Of a DNA stretch of 39,047 nucleotides, positions 1 through 9,800 are shown in pieces. A program made the translations under genes and the position numbers. This stretch comes from an uncultured Bacteroidales bacterium. GTDB lineage: Bacteria > Bacteroidota > Bacteroidia > Bacteroidales > Paludibacteraceae. The stretch spans positions 1 through 39,047 of the forward strand of contig CAMJJT010000018.1 of assembly GCA_946406195.1 (NCBI GenBank). Reading direction: 5' to 3'. Position 1 is the stretch's first letter. Each line of letters starts with the position of its first letter. The notes below the pieces were generated by a model that was given only the letters and a program-made list of their open reading frames with translations, had not been told where the DNA came from and did no database searches.

Positions 1-367
1 TCGGACGCTTAGCTCCGTATTTGGAGCGGCGTTGGAGACGGTTAGCCACACCGGCAGTATCCAATGTACCACGAACGATGTGATAACGAACACCCGGCAG
101 GTCTTTTACACGGCCACCACGTACCATTACGATACTGTGTTCCTGCAAGTTGTGTCCCTCTCCCGGGATGTAAGCGTTGACTTCCTTTGCGTTGGTCAGG
201 CGCACACGTGCCACCTTACGCATTGCGGAGTTAGGTTTCTTCGGGGTCGTTGTGTAAACACGTACACAAACACCACGACGTTGCGGACAACTGTCAAGAG
301 CCGGGCTCTTCGACTTATCCAGCAGTTCTGCTCTTCCTTTTCTAACTAATTGTTGAATTGTAGGCAT
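1..367 (-). CDS. rpsL: 30S ribosomal protein S12 (partial, 3' end outside window)
   Basis: S12 is a small-subunit protein at the decoding centre. The reverse strand reads [15 protein letters not shown] at the start, followed by the family signatures [17 protein letters not shown] and [13 protein letters not shown]. About 122 codons are visible and the gene runs off the left edge; the family is usually about 125-135 residues. The ATG at 365-367 gives the canonical MPTIQQL start. The lysines of PKKPNS and GRVKDLPG, where streptomycin-resistance substitutions are known in other bacteria, are the wild-type residues. In most bacteria rpsL opens the str operon (rpsG, fusA), which would lie outside the window. 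A promoter at 497-528 implies a leader of about 120 nt. Confidence 0.98.
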   Translation of the reverse strand, partial: MPTIQQLVRKGRAELLDKSKSPALDSCPQRRGVCVRVYTTTPKKPNSAMRKVARVRLTNAKEVNAYIPGEGHNLQEHSIVMVRGGRVKDLPGVRYHIVRGTLDTAGVANRLQRRSKYGAKRP

Positions 368-420
368 TTTGTTGTTTGTTAATTAAATTTGTTTATAAAT
401 GTTCCTTAGTGCTTTTCTCC

Positions 421-478
421 GCTCAGCCCTTGTTTATTCTTTTGTTTTTATCTCACATACGTACGTGTGAGGCTGGGC
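421..478 (-). promoter_or_regulatory. Structured rpsL leader (nested inverted repeats)
   Basis: The rpsL leader holds an inner dyad CTCACA/TGTGAG (452-457 and 466-471) with loop TACGTACG. An outer pair of arms, 421-428 and 471-478, is complementary except for one position. The outer arm shares base 471 with the inner hairpin, so the two may be alternatives. The position between promoter and start codon suggests a regulatory leader for the ribosomal protein operon, but I do not recognise a named leader family. Confidence 0.4.
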
Positions 479-496
479 ATATCGCGAAAAAGCGTG

Positions 497-528
497 CAAA
501 GGTACGACTTTTTTTTGACATGACCAAA
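497..528 (-). promoter_or_regulatory. Bacteroidota-type promoter of rpsL
   Basis: Reading the minus strand, TTTG (528-525) is followed after 20 nt by TACCTTTG (504-497), which matches the TTTG-N20-TAnnTTTG consensus. The expected transcription start is near 491. This leaves a leader of about 120 nt before the rpsL ATG, much longer than the other leaders in this window. Confidence 0.85.
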
Positions 529-547
529 TTTTTTCACAAGAAAATTC

Positions 548-567
548 AAAAAAAGTGCATTTTGCAC
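548..567 (-). terminator. Possible intrinsic terminator, minus strand
   Basis: On the minus strand GTGCA-AAA-TGCAC (567-555) is followed by seven T residues (554-548). The stem is short (5 bp) but perfect. No minus-strand gene lies immediately upstream, so it may insulate the rpsL promoter from antisense transcription arising in the ohrR side of the gap. Confidence 0.35.
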
Positions 568-607
568 GGTTTATTAGGCATTTTGGGGCTAATAGGCTTG
601 CATAATT

Positions 608-651
608 AGACCTAAAACGACTGATAAACCACAGGTCTTCAGACCTTTTTT
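608..651 (+). terminator. Possible intrinsic terminator with alternative pairing, plus strand
   Basis: On the plus strand AGGTC-TTCA-GACCT (633-646) is followed by six T residues (646-651), as in an intrinsic terminator. A second AGACCT at 608-613 could pair with AGGTCT (633-638) instead, as an antiterminator would. No plus-strand gene lies upstream inside the window. The gap between rpsL and ohrR (368-837) otherwise holds only the rpsL leader, two promoters and the opposing terminator at 548-567. Confidence 0.35.
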
Positions 652-748
652 GAATTTTCGGAATTACCCCCTCTATATTTCGGAGGGACAAGATGGTAAA
701 AACATATAATATTTTAAGAATGAATATACTTTTGTTAAGAAAATATTT

Positions 749-764
749 ATATCGTTTGCGATAT
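749..764. promoter_or_regulatory. Candidate OhrR operator (16-bp palindrome)
   Basis: ATATCG-TTTG-CGATAT is a perfect 6-bp dyad whose central TTTG is the -33 element of the ohrR promoter. AT-rich AAATATTT blocks flank it at 741-748 and 767-774. MarR/OhrR proteins bind palindromes of this size and usually repress their own operon, so this is the natural candidate operator. Confidence 0.55.
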
Positions 765-786
765 TAAAATATTTGTAGTAATTTTG
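755..786 (+). promoter_or_regulatory. Promoter of the ohrR-ferritin-gpx-DUF389 operon
   Basis: TTTG (755-758), 20 nt, TAATTTTG (779-786). The expected start of transcription is near 791-793. This rules out the upstream in-frame TTG at 784 as the ohrR start codon and supports the ATG at 838. Confidence 0.85.
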
Positions 787-837
787 CATCGTGAACGATA
801 TATTTGGTCGAAAGTCGAAAGAAAAAAGACAAAAGCG

Positions 838-1287
838 ATGAATAACGAACAAATGAAATTAGATAACCAGCTGTGTTTTCGGTTGTACTCGGCGGCACGG
901 CTGATGACGGGAGCATATCATCCGTATCTGGATCCGCTGGGAATCACCTATCCGCAATACTTGGTGCTTCTCGTATTATGGGAAAAAGACAAGCAGCCGG
1001 TATGCGACATCGGCAAAAGACTGCTGTTGGACACCAACACGATGACGCCTTTGTTGCAGCGGATGGAGAAAGCGGGACTAATCACACGTACACGCGGTAA
1101 AGAGGATACGCGTCAGCGCATCGTAGCGCTCACGAGCGCGGGAAAAGCACTCTATGAGCAAGCAGAACAAATTCCCCATTGTATGCGCAAGGCGATCATG
1201 ATGGAGCCCGATGAGGAAGAGGAGATAGCACGTATGATCCCATCCCTCAACAAACTGATCGAAGAACTAAAGAAACTGAATAAATAA
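838..1287 (+). CDS. ohrR: OhrR-type MarR family transcriptional regulator (organic peroxide sensor)
   Basis: 149 residues of the MarR/OhrR winged-helix family. OhrR represses peroxide-defence genes and releases DNA when a reactive cysteine is oxidised. The N-terminus LDNQLCFRLYSAAR carries this cysteine at Cys13 (Cys15 in Bacillus subtilis OhrR), and the conserved ITYPQYLVLLVLWE follows. The recognition-helix region is around residues 58-80 (LLLDTNTMTPLLQRMEK) and the wing around 82-97. Cys115 lies 102 residues after Cys13, close to the spacing of the two-cysteine Xanthomonas type (22 and 127), so an intersubunit disulphide switch is possible. The ATG at 838 is chosen because the longer in-frame TTG start overlaps the promoter -7 box. 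It is first in an operon with a ferritin-like protein 19 nt downstream and a peroxidase, which fits a redox regulator. A palindrome over its -33 box suggests autoregulation. Confidence 0.88.
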   Translation: MNNEQMKLDNQLCFRLYSAARLMTGAYHPYLDPLGITYPQYLVLLVLWEKDKQPVCDIGKRLLLDTNTMTPLLQRMEKAGLITRTRGKEDTRQRIVALTSAGKALYEQAEQIPHCMRKAIMMEPDEEEEIARMIPSLNKLIEELKKLNK

Positions 1288-1306
1288 CCTTTAAATAATT
1301 ACAATT

Positions 1307-1768
1307 ATGACAAAAGAAGAAGCATTGAAACAGTTTGCCTATCTGGGAGCTGTTTGGTTTGGAAACAGTAAGCAACACTTCGCTTTCGCAGCGTACGACC
1401 GTCTGAACGGCTGGAACAAACTCGCTGACAAATGGAAAGAGGAAGCAGAAGAGGAATGGGCTGAGGCAGAAGAGGTGCTGAACCGTTTGGTAGAACTCGG
1501 CTGCAAACCGGCAGACCTGCAAGAGGCCATGAAGACCATCGAGTTTCCGTTCTGCGATGATCCCAAACAGCAGATTGAGGGTGACTACAACCCGAATGCG
1601 ATTGAAGAGTTGAGCAAGTTAGCGGAGGCATTCAACGATGATTATGTAACCAAGAAACTCATCGAGAAATGGATCGACGGCGAGCAGGCTCACATGGCTT
1701 GGGAAGCACAATACCTCGGTTATATCAACAAACTCGGTTACGAGAATTTCCTCATCGCTATGATGTAA
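1307..1768 (+). CDS. Ferritin-like diiron protein
   Basis: 153 residues, predicted all-helical and soluble, of the ferritin/bacterioferritin-like fold. Ferritin-like proteins oxidise and store iron, which limits Fenton chemistry. The second helix carries an acidic run EEEWAEAEE (residues 48-56), and the fourth helix carries E126-Q-A-H129 followed by MAWEAQY, matching the ExxH metal ligands of this fold. The usual first ExxH histidine appears replaced by glutamate (E50-x-x-E53), so the metal site may differ from classical bacterioferritin. It starts 19 nt after ohrR and probably shares its transcript. The assignment to the superfamily is good; the exact subfamily (Bfr-like, Dps-like or other) cannot be settled by eye. 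Confidence 0.7.
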   Translation: MTKEEALKQFAYLGAVWFGNSKQHFAFAAYDRLNGWNKLADKWKEEAEEEWAEAEEVLNRLVELGCKPADLQEAMKTIEFPFCDDPKQQIEGDYNPNAIEELSKLAEAFNDDYVTKKLIEKWIDGEQAHMAWEAQYLGYINKLGYENFLIAMM

Positions 1769-1772
1769 AAAC

Positions 1773-1813
1773 ATTTACCATTTGGTCATTTACCATTTAC
1801 CATTTGGTCATTG
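1773..1813. repeat. Short tandem repeat, 7/8-nt units
   Basis: ATTTACC-ATTTGGTC-ATTTACC-ATTTACC-ATTTGGTC-ATTG fills most of the 60-nt gap between the ferritin-like gene and gpx. Units of 7 and 8 nt alternate. It belongs with the other short tandem repeats in this window. Confidence 0.85.
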
Positions 1814-1828
1814 AAGAATTGAAAAGGA

Positions 1829-2476
1829 ATGAAAATTCACATTGCAATAGGAAACACTTTACGATACATGCTTTGGTCGGCATGTATCGTACTAACAACT
1901 TCATGTAATTTTAAAAACAAAACAGATATGGCAACAATTTATGATTTCAAAGTCCTCAATAACAGAGGCAAAGAAGTAGATTTCGCGGACTACAAAGGTC
2001 AAGTTCTTCTCATCGTCAATACCGCTTCCAAATGTGGTTTCACACCTCAGTACGATGGTCTGGAGGAGTTATATAAGAAATACAAAGATCAGGGATTCGT
2101 GATCCTCGGTTTTCCCTGCGATCAGTTCGCTAATCAGGAACCGGGCAGCGATGAGCAGATCGAGGAGTTCTGCCGCCTCAACCACGGTGTGACTTTCCCG
2201 CTGATGGCTAAGAGCGACGTCAACGGCGAGAACGCTAATCCGGTCTTTGAGTACCTCAAGGCGCAAGCTCCGACAGAGGAGTACAAAGGCGTCAAAGCCA
2301 AAGCTACACACCTCATGCTCAAAGGCATCAGCAAGACGTACAAGAAAGAGAGTGATATCCTTTGGAACTTCACGAAGTTCCTCGTTTCCAAAGACGGCAA
2401 GACCATCCAGCGTTTTGCGCCGGTAGCGGAGCCGAAAGATTTTGAGCAGAACATCGTGGACGAGTTGGCGAAGTAA
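1829..2476 (+). CDS. Glutathione peroxidase family protein (thiol peroxidase type), possible lipoprotein
   Basis: Reduces hydroperoxides. Cysteine-type members usually take electrons from thioredoxin rather than glutathione. From the ATG at 1829 the protein has 215 residues with a putative lipoprotein signal (MLWSACIVLTTSC). The catalytic tetrad is Cys69 (NTASKCG), Gln103 (NQEPG), Trp169 and Asn170 (LWNF). Cys97 (FPCDQF) and Cys115 (EEFC) match the extra cysteines of thioredoxin-dependent plant-type enzymes. A second ATG at 1928 would give a 182-residue cytosolic form (MATIYDFKV), close to the family's usual core length. Bacteroidota lipoboxes are relaxed, so the long form is plausible, but its signal region contains an 11-bp perfect inverted repeat at 1861-1890 that could instead mark a leader. 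It is third in the ohrR operon; DUF389 follows after 5 nt. Confidence 0.88.
   Translation: MKIHIAIGNTLRYMLWSACIVLTTSCNFKNKTDMATIYDFKVLNNRGKEVDFADYKGQVLLIVNTASKCGFTPQYDGLEELYKKYKDQGFVILGFPCDQFANQEPGSDEQIEEFCRLNHGVTFPLMAKSDVNGENANPVFEYLKAQAPTEEYKGVKAKATHLMLKGISKTYKKESDILWNFTKFLVSKDGKTIQRFAPVAEPKDFEQNIVDELAK
1861..1890. promoter_or_regulatory. 11-bp perfect inverted repeat at the 5' end of gpx
   Basis: ACGATACATGC (1861-1871), 8-nt loop TTTGGTCG, GCATGTATCGT (1880-1890). No T-run follows, so it does not look like a terminator. It lies inside the lipoprotein-signal codons if gpx starts at 1829, or 38 nt before the ATG if it starts at 1928. It could act as an mRNA stability or processing hairpin. 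Confidence 0.6.
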
Positions 2477-2481
2477 CCGAT

Positions 2482-3795
2482 ATGACGTACTCCCAATTCA
2501 AACAGAACGCGAAGTATTTTCTTCGCAAGCAGCTGAGCCTGACGCATTATATCGACGTGCAGGCAGCCGAAGTAAACATCCGCAAGAACATACCCTTCCG
2601 CGGACCGAATATCTACATCTTGTTTGTGGCGATTATCATTGCCTCGGTAGGTCTGAACGTGAACTCGATTCCGGTGATCATCGGTGCGATGTTGATCTCG
2701 CCGCTAATGAGTCCGATCATCGGTTTCGGTATGGGTCTGGGCACCAACGACACCCAACTGATCATTAACTCGCTGAAACATCTCAGTATCATGTTTGTGG
2801 TCAGTCTGGTTGCCTCCACCCTCTATTTCATGGTGACGCCGCTTGAGATGGAGAACCCGACGGAGTTGTTAGCCCGTACGAACCCATCGGTGTACGACGT
2901 GCTGATTGCTTTCTTCGGCGGCATAGCCGGTATCTTGGAGTTGTCGCGCAAGGAGAAAGGCACGGTCATGTCCGGCGTAGCAATCGCTACTGCTCTCATG
3001 CCGCCTTTATGTACCGTGGGTTACGGCATCGCTAACTGGAACTGGCACTATGCCGGAGGAGCGTTGTATCTGTTCTTTATCAACTGCATTTTCATTGCAC
3101 TGGCTACTTTCCTTGCCGCCAAGTATCTGCATTTTCCCTCCAAGGCGGATGAGAAATCCTACCGAAGTCTGATCACTTACGGTGTGCTGATCCTTGTGGT
3201 GTTGGTGCCCAGTGTCTTCAGTGCGTACAGCATTGTGCTGGAGAACCAGTTTGCGAACGCGGCGCGGCATTTCGTGAAGGAGGACAAGTCCATCGGCGGT
3301 ACGTATATCTATGATTACAGCACGGACGTGACGACGAAGCCTTATACGCTGACCCTTCGTCTGGCGGGCGAACAACTGAGTAACGATCATCGCGCACGAC
3401 TATACTCTGACGCGGAGAAACACGGGATCTCCCACAAGCAGATCCGTATCTTGGAGGACGCTACAATCGAGATCCGCCGTCTGAACGAGACCGAGATCAT
3501 GAAAGACTGGTTGGCTTCGACCGAGGCGAAACTGCAGGAGAAGGACGACTCCATCCGTGTGCTCAACGCGCAGATTGAGGCCTTCAAAGCGCAGGTACTG
3601 CCGGTGGAGCAGATCAGTTCCGAAGTGCACGCTCAGTGGCCGCAGATAAGCAGCGTCACGCTGGCTCGCAACGAGAAACAGATTGTATTAATCGTCAACG
3701 CCAAACCGGCACTCAAGCAAAAGGACCTGGAACGTATCAAACATTGGCTTGCCGTACGTCTGGGCACCGAGAACGTGGTGGTTGTGGCACAATAA
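2482..3795 (+). CDS. DUF389 family integral membrane protein
   Basis: 437 residues. The N-terminal two thirds match the DUF389 hydrophobic domain of unknown function. Hydrophobic segments begin near residue 45 (IYILFVAIIIASVGLNVNS), and the conserved VIIGAMLISPLMSPIIGFG, FGGIAGILELSRKEKG and GVAIATALMPPLCTVGYG blocks follow, with further segments to about residue 260. The C-terminal third (about 265-437) is hydrophilic. It includes a likely coiled coil (ASTEAKLQEKDDSIRVLNAQ, then IEAFKAQ) and a small alpha/beta end domain. The substrate is unknown. It begins 5 nt after the gpx stop codon, so it is probably translated from the same peroxide-stress transcript, although nothing in it is specific to redox defence. 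It converges with the minus-strand giant gene. Confidence 0.85.
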   Translation: MTYSQFKQNAKYFLRKQLSLTHYIDVQAAEVNIRKNIPFRGPNIYILFVAIIIASVGLNVNSIPVIIGAMLISPLMSPIIGFGMGLGTNDTQLIINSLKHLSIMFVVSLVASTLYFMVTPLEMENPTELLARTNPSVYDVLIAFFGGIAGILELSRKEKGTVMSGVAIATALMPPLCTVGYGIANWNWHYAGGALYLFFINCIFIALATFLAAKYLHFPSKADEKSYRSLITYGVLILVVLVPSVFSAYSIVLENQFANAARHFVKEDKSIGGTYIYDYSTDVTTKPYTLTLRLAGEQLSNDHRARLYSDAEKHGISHKQIRILEDATIEIRRLNETEIMKDWLASTEAKLQEKDDSIRVLNAQIEAFKAQVLPVEQISSEVHAQWPQISSVTLARNEKQIVLIVNAKPALKQKDLERIKHWLAVRLGTENVVVVAQ

Positions 3796-3822
3796 ATCTT
3801 CCAACTTTTTATCTTCTCATTT

Positions 3823-3852
3823 CGCTAAACGCTAAACGCTCAACGTTCAACG
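3823..3852. repeat. Heptamer tandem repeat between convergent genes
   Basis: CGCTAAA-CGCTAAA-CGCTCAA-CGTTCAA-CG: four degenerate 7-nt units in the 58-nt gap between DUF389 and the 2576-residue gene. No GC-rich terminator is visible in that gap. Confidence 0.8.
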
Positions 3853-3853
3853 A

Positions 3854-6800
3854 TTATCTCACTCTCACGCCTTGGAGCGTGTAGATAGCGCCATCTTGAC
3901 GGAGGATGTAGATCTGTCCGTCGCGTAGAATCTTCCGGCACGGAGCGATGGTGGTGCCGGTGCTCTCTTGCAGCGGATCTTCCACCACGATTTCTTCGAT
4001 GTCCGTTGTGGGGTTGGTCGCATCGATGCGTCCTATGGTGATCTGGCGTGTAGCGGTCACACCCGAACCGTCCACTGCGGTCGCTTTTACGGTCACCGTA
4101 CCTCCGTTATTCGGGTTATTGGCGGTGAGCAAGCCACTGGACGGGTCTATCGTCGCGAGGTTGGCACCCGAAACAATAGACCAGATGACATTCTTATAGG
4201 TCGTATTCGTCGGCATTACCTCTACGTAGAGCAGCAGCATCGGTTTGTCCTCCGTCGTTTCATACAGACCGTTCGCCGATTGAATGCTCATCGACTGCGC
4301 ATAGGTCACGGTGCGCGCCGCGTTGCTGTTCACGATATTCGAGCGACCGGAGGTGTTAGCCGCTACGATACGTGCCGGAGCAGCAGCCGGTGCCGACGAT
4401 GGCGAGCGGAGCACGAACTCGATAGCGTAGTACGGCTGTGCTCCTACCGCTACATCGGTATAGCTGGTGTTCACTGCCGAGACGGATGCGATCTGCGTGA
4501 GGGAACTCTCGGACGAACCGCGGAGGATATTGTAACTTACGACATCGGCACCGCTGTATTGGTTCCATATCAGGTTCCACGTCATATCGTTCATTCCGCG
4601 GTTAATGGTCATATGTACGGACTGGTGAATCGGGCTGACGGCACTCATACTGCCTCCGTCGCTCATAGCACGAATGGCATAGCGCTCTGCTTTCTGCGAA
4701 GCGTCAGACGACCGGTCTGTGAAGCTGCCGATAGATGCATTCGCCGTACCTACCTCCACGAACTGATCCAGCACGTTAGTCTCTTTGAGCACAACGACTT
4801 GGCTGAACGCTTCGGCGATGCTGTTGTCCCAATTGATTACGTAGTGACCGCTTGCGTCCGTCGTTACCATCTTGATGACCGGTTCAGCACAAGCTATGAT
4901 ATGGACGAGTTGCGTGATGGTCCGGGTACATCCGTTCGCATTGGTCAATTCCAGCGTGAGATAAATATTGGAGAAGTTCGTCAGCGGTGACACACTGGCT
5001 TTCTGCGTATTAAGCGTCAGCACGCCGTCGCTGATGGTCAGCTGTCGGTCGCGTCCGTCAATACCGCGAGGAGTGACGGGGTGAGATGAGCCGTCGATGT
5101 CGATATACCATACCACATCCATGTTCGCCGGCAGCGGAATCGTGATTTCCGTACCATCGACTAAAGTACTCGGCAGGGTCACGTTCGCATCGTTGCTATC
5201 TACATAGATCATGCGCGAATGGGTCTTGCCGTTCATGGTCAGCGTAATGGTCTTCATGCCCGGCGTGCTCCATTGTACGTATTGCGTACCGAGCGCCGTT
5301 CCGCTGACTACCATTCCGCCGTTGAAGTTCCAAACCGGTGTACCGCTCTCGCCGCCCATATAGACGATAGGAGCCTGATTGTCGGTGCAGACGGTGGTCG
5401 GCGCTTCAATCGCCGGACGGTCGAAATGCAAGGTGAGGGTGTTCGAGAACGCCGACATCAGGTTACGCTGGTCAATAGCCTGTACGCATATCTCATAGTT
5501 ACCGGCAGTCAGCACATCTTTAGATACGAGGATGCGGTTCGCCTCCAAATACGGATATGCCGGCAGGTAAGCTACTTGTGCATTGCCTCCGTTCTGCGGG
5601 CTGATGACATACGCACCGGCACCGGACTGACCGGCATGCTTGACGCTGAGGTTATATCGCATCTTGTTCGCCGGCGTATGGTCGTCCGCCGCATCATTCC
5701 ACTCGATGAGAATACCCTCCGTAGTAGCTACGGCGCGTAACTCGGCAGGTGCTTGTGGCGCTACATTCGTTGCCGCACTTTCCACTTCACGCAGAACCGG
5801 TTCATATCGGGCATAACTAATCGTATAGCCGTACTCATCATAGACCGCAGGCACGTACTTCTGATCATCCACAAACAAGCGGTTCGGCAGCACATCATAC
5901 CAATTATAGTCACTACTCTCGGTCGCATTCAGGAATCCATGGCTAACGATTCCTTGCGGTCCCATGTACCATACATACCAGCCATAGACACTATTACCGG
6001 CCGCCTTGTTCTGACGGTGTGCCGCGATGTCGGTATAACCGTCGTTGTTGATATCCGCAAAGTGGCGATTAGCTGTTTCGCCGGTGAGCAGCATTTCCGG
6101 AGCCGAGAAGGAAGTGTTGGCATTGTTCCACAATATATACACTCCTTCATTGGCTTCGTCATTGTACCTGAACTTGGTAGCGATGATGTCTATGTATCCG
6201 TCGCCGTTGAGGTCCACTAACGCTACGTTGCTGAAGTCGTCTTGCGAGATGGGCTGGCTGAACGGCACCTCAATTTGGTGGAACTGCCCGTTACCTTGGT
6301 TCTCAAAGAGAAGCATTCGGCTATATGCCCAATTATAACTGTCGTACGGCACATTGGCTATATCCATCCATCCGTCTCGGTTGATATCAGTAAGGAGCAC
6401 ATTTCTTCCACCATAATTGCCGGTAGAGCAGCCCTGCAGGGCGTTCTTGAGCGGGTCTAATTCGCCGTCTGTCGTTACCTGTAGCTCGCGGTAGGTATCT
6501 CCGTTCGGAACGAGGAAATAACAAGGCAGACCGTTGCCGCTTTCGTCCTTAAAGACGGTCAGCTGACCTATGTTCAGCAAGTCCGCTTGGAGCGTATAAT
6601 AGTAGTAGCCGCCTTCGTATTTTCCGTTATAGAAGTAGCCCAGACGGCTATCAGTTACTACATCCGCAGACATATCCGGCGCGTTATCCTGATGCGGCAG
6701 ATAGGTGCTGTAATTGAGCAGCAGGTCCGCCGAACCGTTCTTGTTCCAATCGAGCCAGAGGAATCCGCCGTTCAACTGGGTGTTCCATAAACCGGCAGCT

Positions 6801-9800
6801 TGTGTGTATGCGAGCGGTGTGGCTCCTGTATAAACCACATTCTCCTTCAGTACATCCAAATTGCCGTCTTGGTTGAAGTCGGAGAAGGCTTTGGCATTTA
6901 ACTCATGCCATCCACCGCCCAAGAGATATTGGCTCAAGTCGCCGCTGAGCGCTTCTGTGCTGACACCGTTCGGCAGTACGGTCAGCGTCACAGAGTACGA
7001 AGCCGCTTTGCCGTTCGGTGCCGTCACGGTATGGGTGATTACTTTCTCGCCGGCTGTGCTAAACGATAGCAGGTTGCCGTTCAGCGTACCGCCATTCCAG
7101 TCCCATGTATGGGTGTAAGTCGCCGGCAGTTCGGTATAATGCACTTCGACAGCTTCGTTGAACGGAGTGGACTTGCGCGATAAGTCAAACTCCGCCGGCA
7201 GGTAGGTATGCTCGACAGTCGCTTCCTCGCTCCAAGCCGAACCGACATGTTGCGCGTCTATCGCTTGTACGGTTACATAGAGCGTAGCAGGTACGTACGT
7301 GCGCAAATCAATAGTATAGGTGTGATTGCGCCCCATGTTGCCGTCTAAGAAATTGCGGCGTGTACCGTCCGCATTGGCATGTGCGGCAAGTATCTCGTTT
7401 CCGCCTGCCGTCGTACCGATACGCAGCGCGTAGGTAAGATCACCCGTCTGCGTCTGCGCATCTGCACCGTTGCCCCAACTAACGGTCAGGTAGCCGTTGT
7501 CATAGAGCAGCGTCGGAGCAGCCGGTGCCGTCGGTGCGGCATTGACCGTAGCATCCGCCATCGTAAACAGACGTGTCTTGCCACGATTCATACCCGATAC
7601 CCAAATCTCTGCCTTGCCGTCGTTATCCAAATCTTCGGCGTTGATACGCAACCCTTCCGGACTGAGCCCCTCCTCAGCCGAGGCAATGGTATAAAGCAAC
7701 TGCGGGTTGGAGAAGGTCTTATTCGCATTGCCTTGCAGCCACACAATCTCTATGTCCGTGTTGGCGGCAATTTCCGGTCTCCATGTATTGTTGATGTCTC
7801 CGCGGAAAGCCAACAGGTCCATATAGCCGTCGCCGTCGATATCCTGACAAGCCGAGAACCACAAGTTTTCTGTGCCATATACCTGCTCCGTCTGACGGGC
7901 GAAGTTACCCTGACCGTCATTGAGGAAGAAGCAGGTATAAGCTCGGTTGGTGGCATTATGCTTGGTAGAGAACGTGGCGAGAATGTCGATGTCGCCATCA
8001 TGGTCGAAATCGTAGCAGTAAAGCAGGTCATCCACAGCCGCATTGCTATAGATATTGCGGTAGTCAAACTGACCGTTACCTTGGTAAATCATCACATACA
8101 ACTGTGTACCCGGGAAAATATAGTCGGTGAATCCGTCGTTATTGAGGTCAGCCGGTTGAACGATACGACCGATGTTGAATTGTATCCATTTGCTATTGCC
8201 CATATTCTGGTACAAGAAGCCGTTTTTCTCATCCACGAGGTCGATGAATCCGTCGGCATTGAGATCCAGCGCACGGGTGACTGCACTGACGGTATAACCA
8301 ATGGACGGTGCTTTTCCGGCTTCGCGGCGCTTCGGTGTTCTTGCCAGACATGCTCCACTGAGATTCATACCCGAACTCCAACCGGTGTTGGCTACCAGAC
8401 CGCTGGAACCGGAAGAGTAGGTGCTGACATTCTCCGAATAGGTGCTTATCCATTCGGTCTCGTCGAACTGAGCCATAAACTCGTCGTAGGAATAGATTTG
8501 CATGTGCTCTTTGCGGAATGAACCGTCTGCCATCTGGTACATGATGTCGTTCGAGCTGGGCAGCATATAGTCGATACGTCCGTCGCTATTGGCATCGAAG
8601 TTCGGCAGGAAAAGTGCACCTTCTACCAACTCATAGTTAGCACCGGAGGATAGCAATGAGTTGAAAGACCAAGAATGGCCGACATCCGCATGTCCGTCGT
8701 GGTTCACATCCTCGATGAAGATAGGCGAGCCGCCGGCAGTACCTAACATCCGCTCCGGATGGAAATCATTCGTGATGTCCTTGGTCAGCATGGTCATATT
8801 GTCCTTGTTATATACCGCCTGCTTGAGTCCGTTGCCGCTGAAGTCATAGAGTGTTGCTGCGTCCGGCATGTTGAGGTTGGTGTAGCCCTCTTCGGCGCGC
8901 TTAGCACCTATCCATACTACATAACCGTCCTTCAAACCCTCACGGTTCCAATATTCAACCCACTCATTTACATAAGTACCGAATACAATGACCGTGTCAC
9001 CTTCCGTAATGTCCAGATGGCTGATAAACGGCTCGCCGTTCAGAGAAAGCATATCATAGACGGTGATCGTTTTCAACCAATTCCCGTCGTACCACTGCAG
9101 CTCAAACGTCAGTCTGCCGTCTTCTACGTTTTCGTTGTTTTTCGCATGATACATGCCCTTGATAGCCCGTATCGGGTCTTCCTCTAATCGCCACTGGGCA
9201 GTATCTTTCAGGTTGTAGTAATCTACAACCGTCAGGATGTCCGGACTGTTGGTGTCATACGCATAAACAGGACGAATAATCGTATTCTCTGTGAGATTCG
9301 TCAGCGCATGATCCCATCCGGTGAAGGTATGGTATTTCATTGCCGGAGCGTCCGGAGCCGCTGTTATCGAACCGCCGATGAGCACGAACTGAGTCTCAAT
9401 AGTGTCTCCGGTCAAATCCATGAAAGTCACTCTTACATATCCTTCCGGCGTGCAATCATCGAGCAAGTTCCATATAGGACGAATGGTCAAGTTACCATAT
9501 ACGTGTGTAAACTCATGATCCCAGCCGGCAAACTGCATGCACTCATTGGAGTGAACCGGAGCAGGAGGTGCTATAGCCGCATTACCCGAAGTAAGAGGCT
9601 GTGTGCTAATCGGCTGGTCATTCTCGCCGAGGAAGACTACTTCAAAATGCTGGCATAAGGAAGTGATAGCAACGATATGCGTTGCAGAGCCGATGAAAGA
9701 CAAACTGTCTGTCTCGCCGGTCCAAATCACATCCGTACCGTCCTGCACTACCGAACCGCTTGACCATTTGTTCGAAGCCAATGCAGTGGCATAAGCTTCG

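Noticed and set aside
784..837. Longer ohrR reading frame from a TTG start at 784
   Set aside because: The TTG overlaps the promoter -7 box (779-786) and lies upstream of the expected transcription start.
7379..8521. Open frame of 380 codons on the plus strand inside the 2576-residue gene
   Set aside because: It is antisense to a clearly coding frame with FG-GAP motifs, has no promoter or family motif, and looks like a shadow frame. The same holds for 3968-4990.
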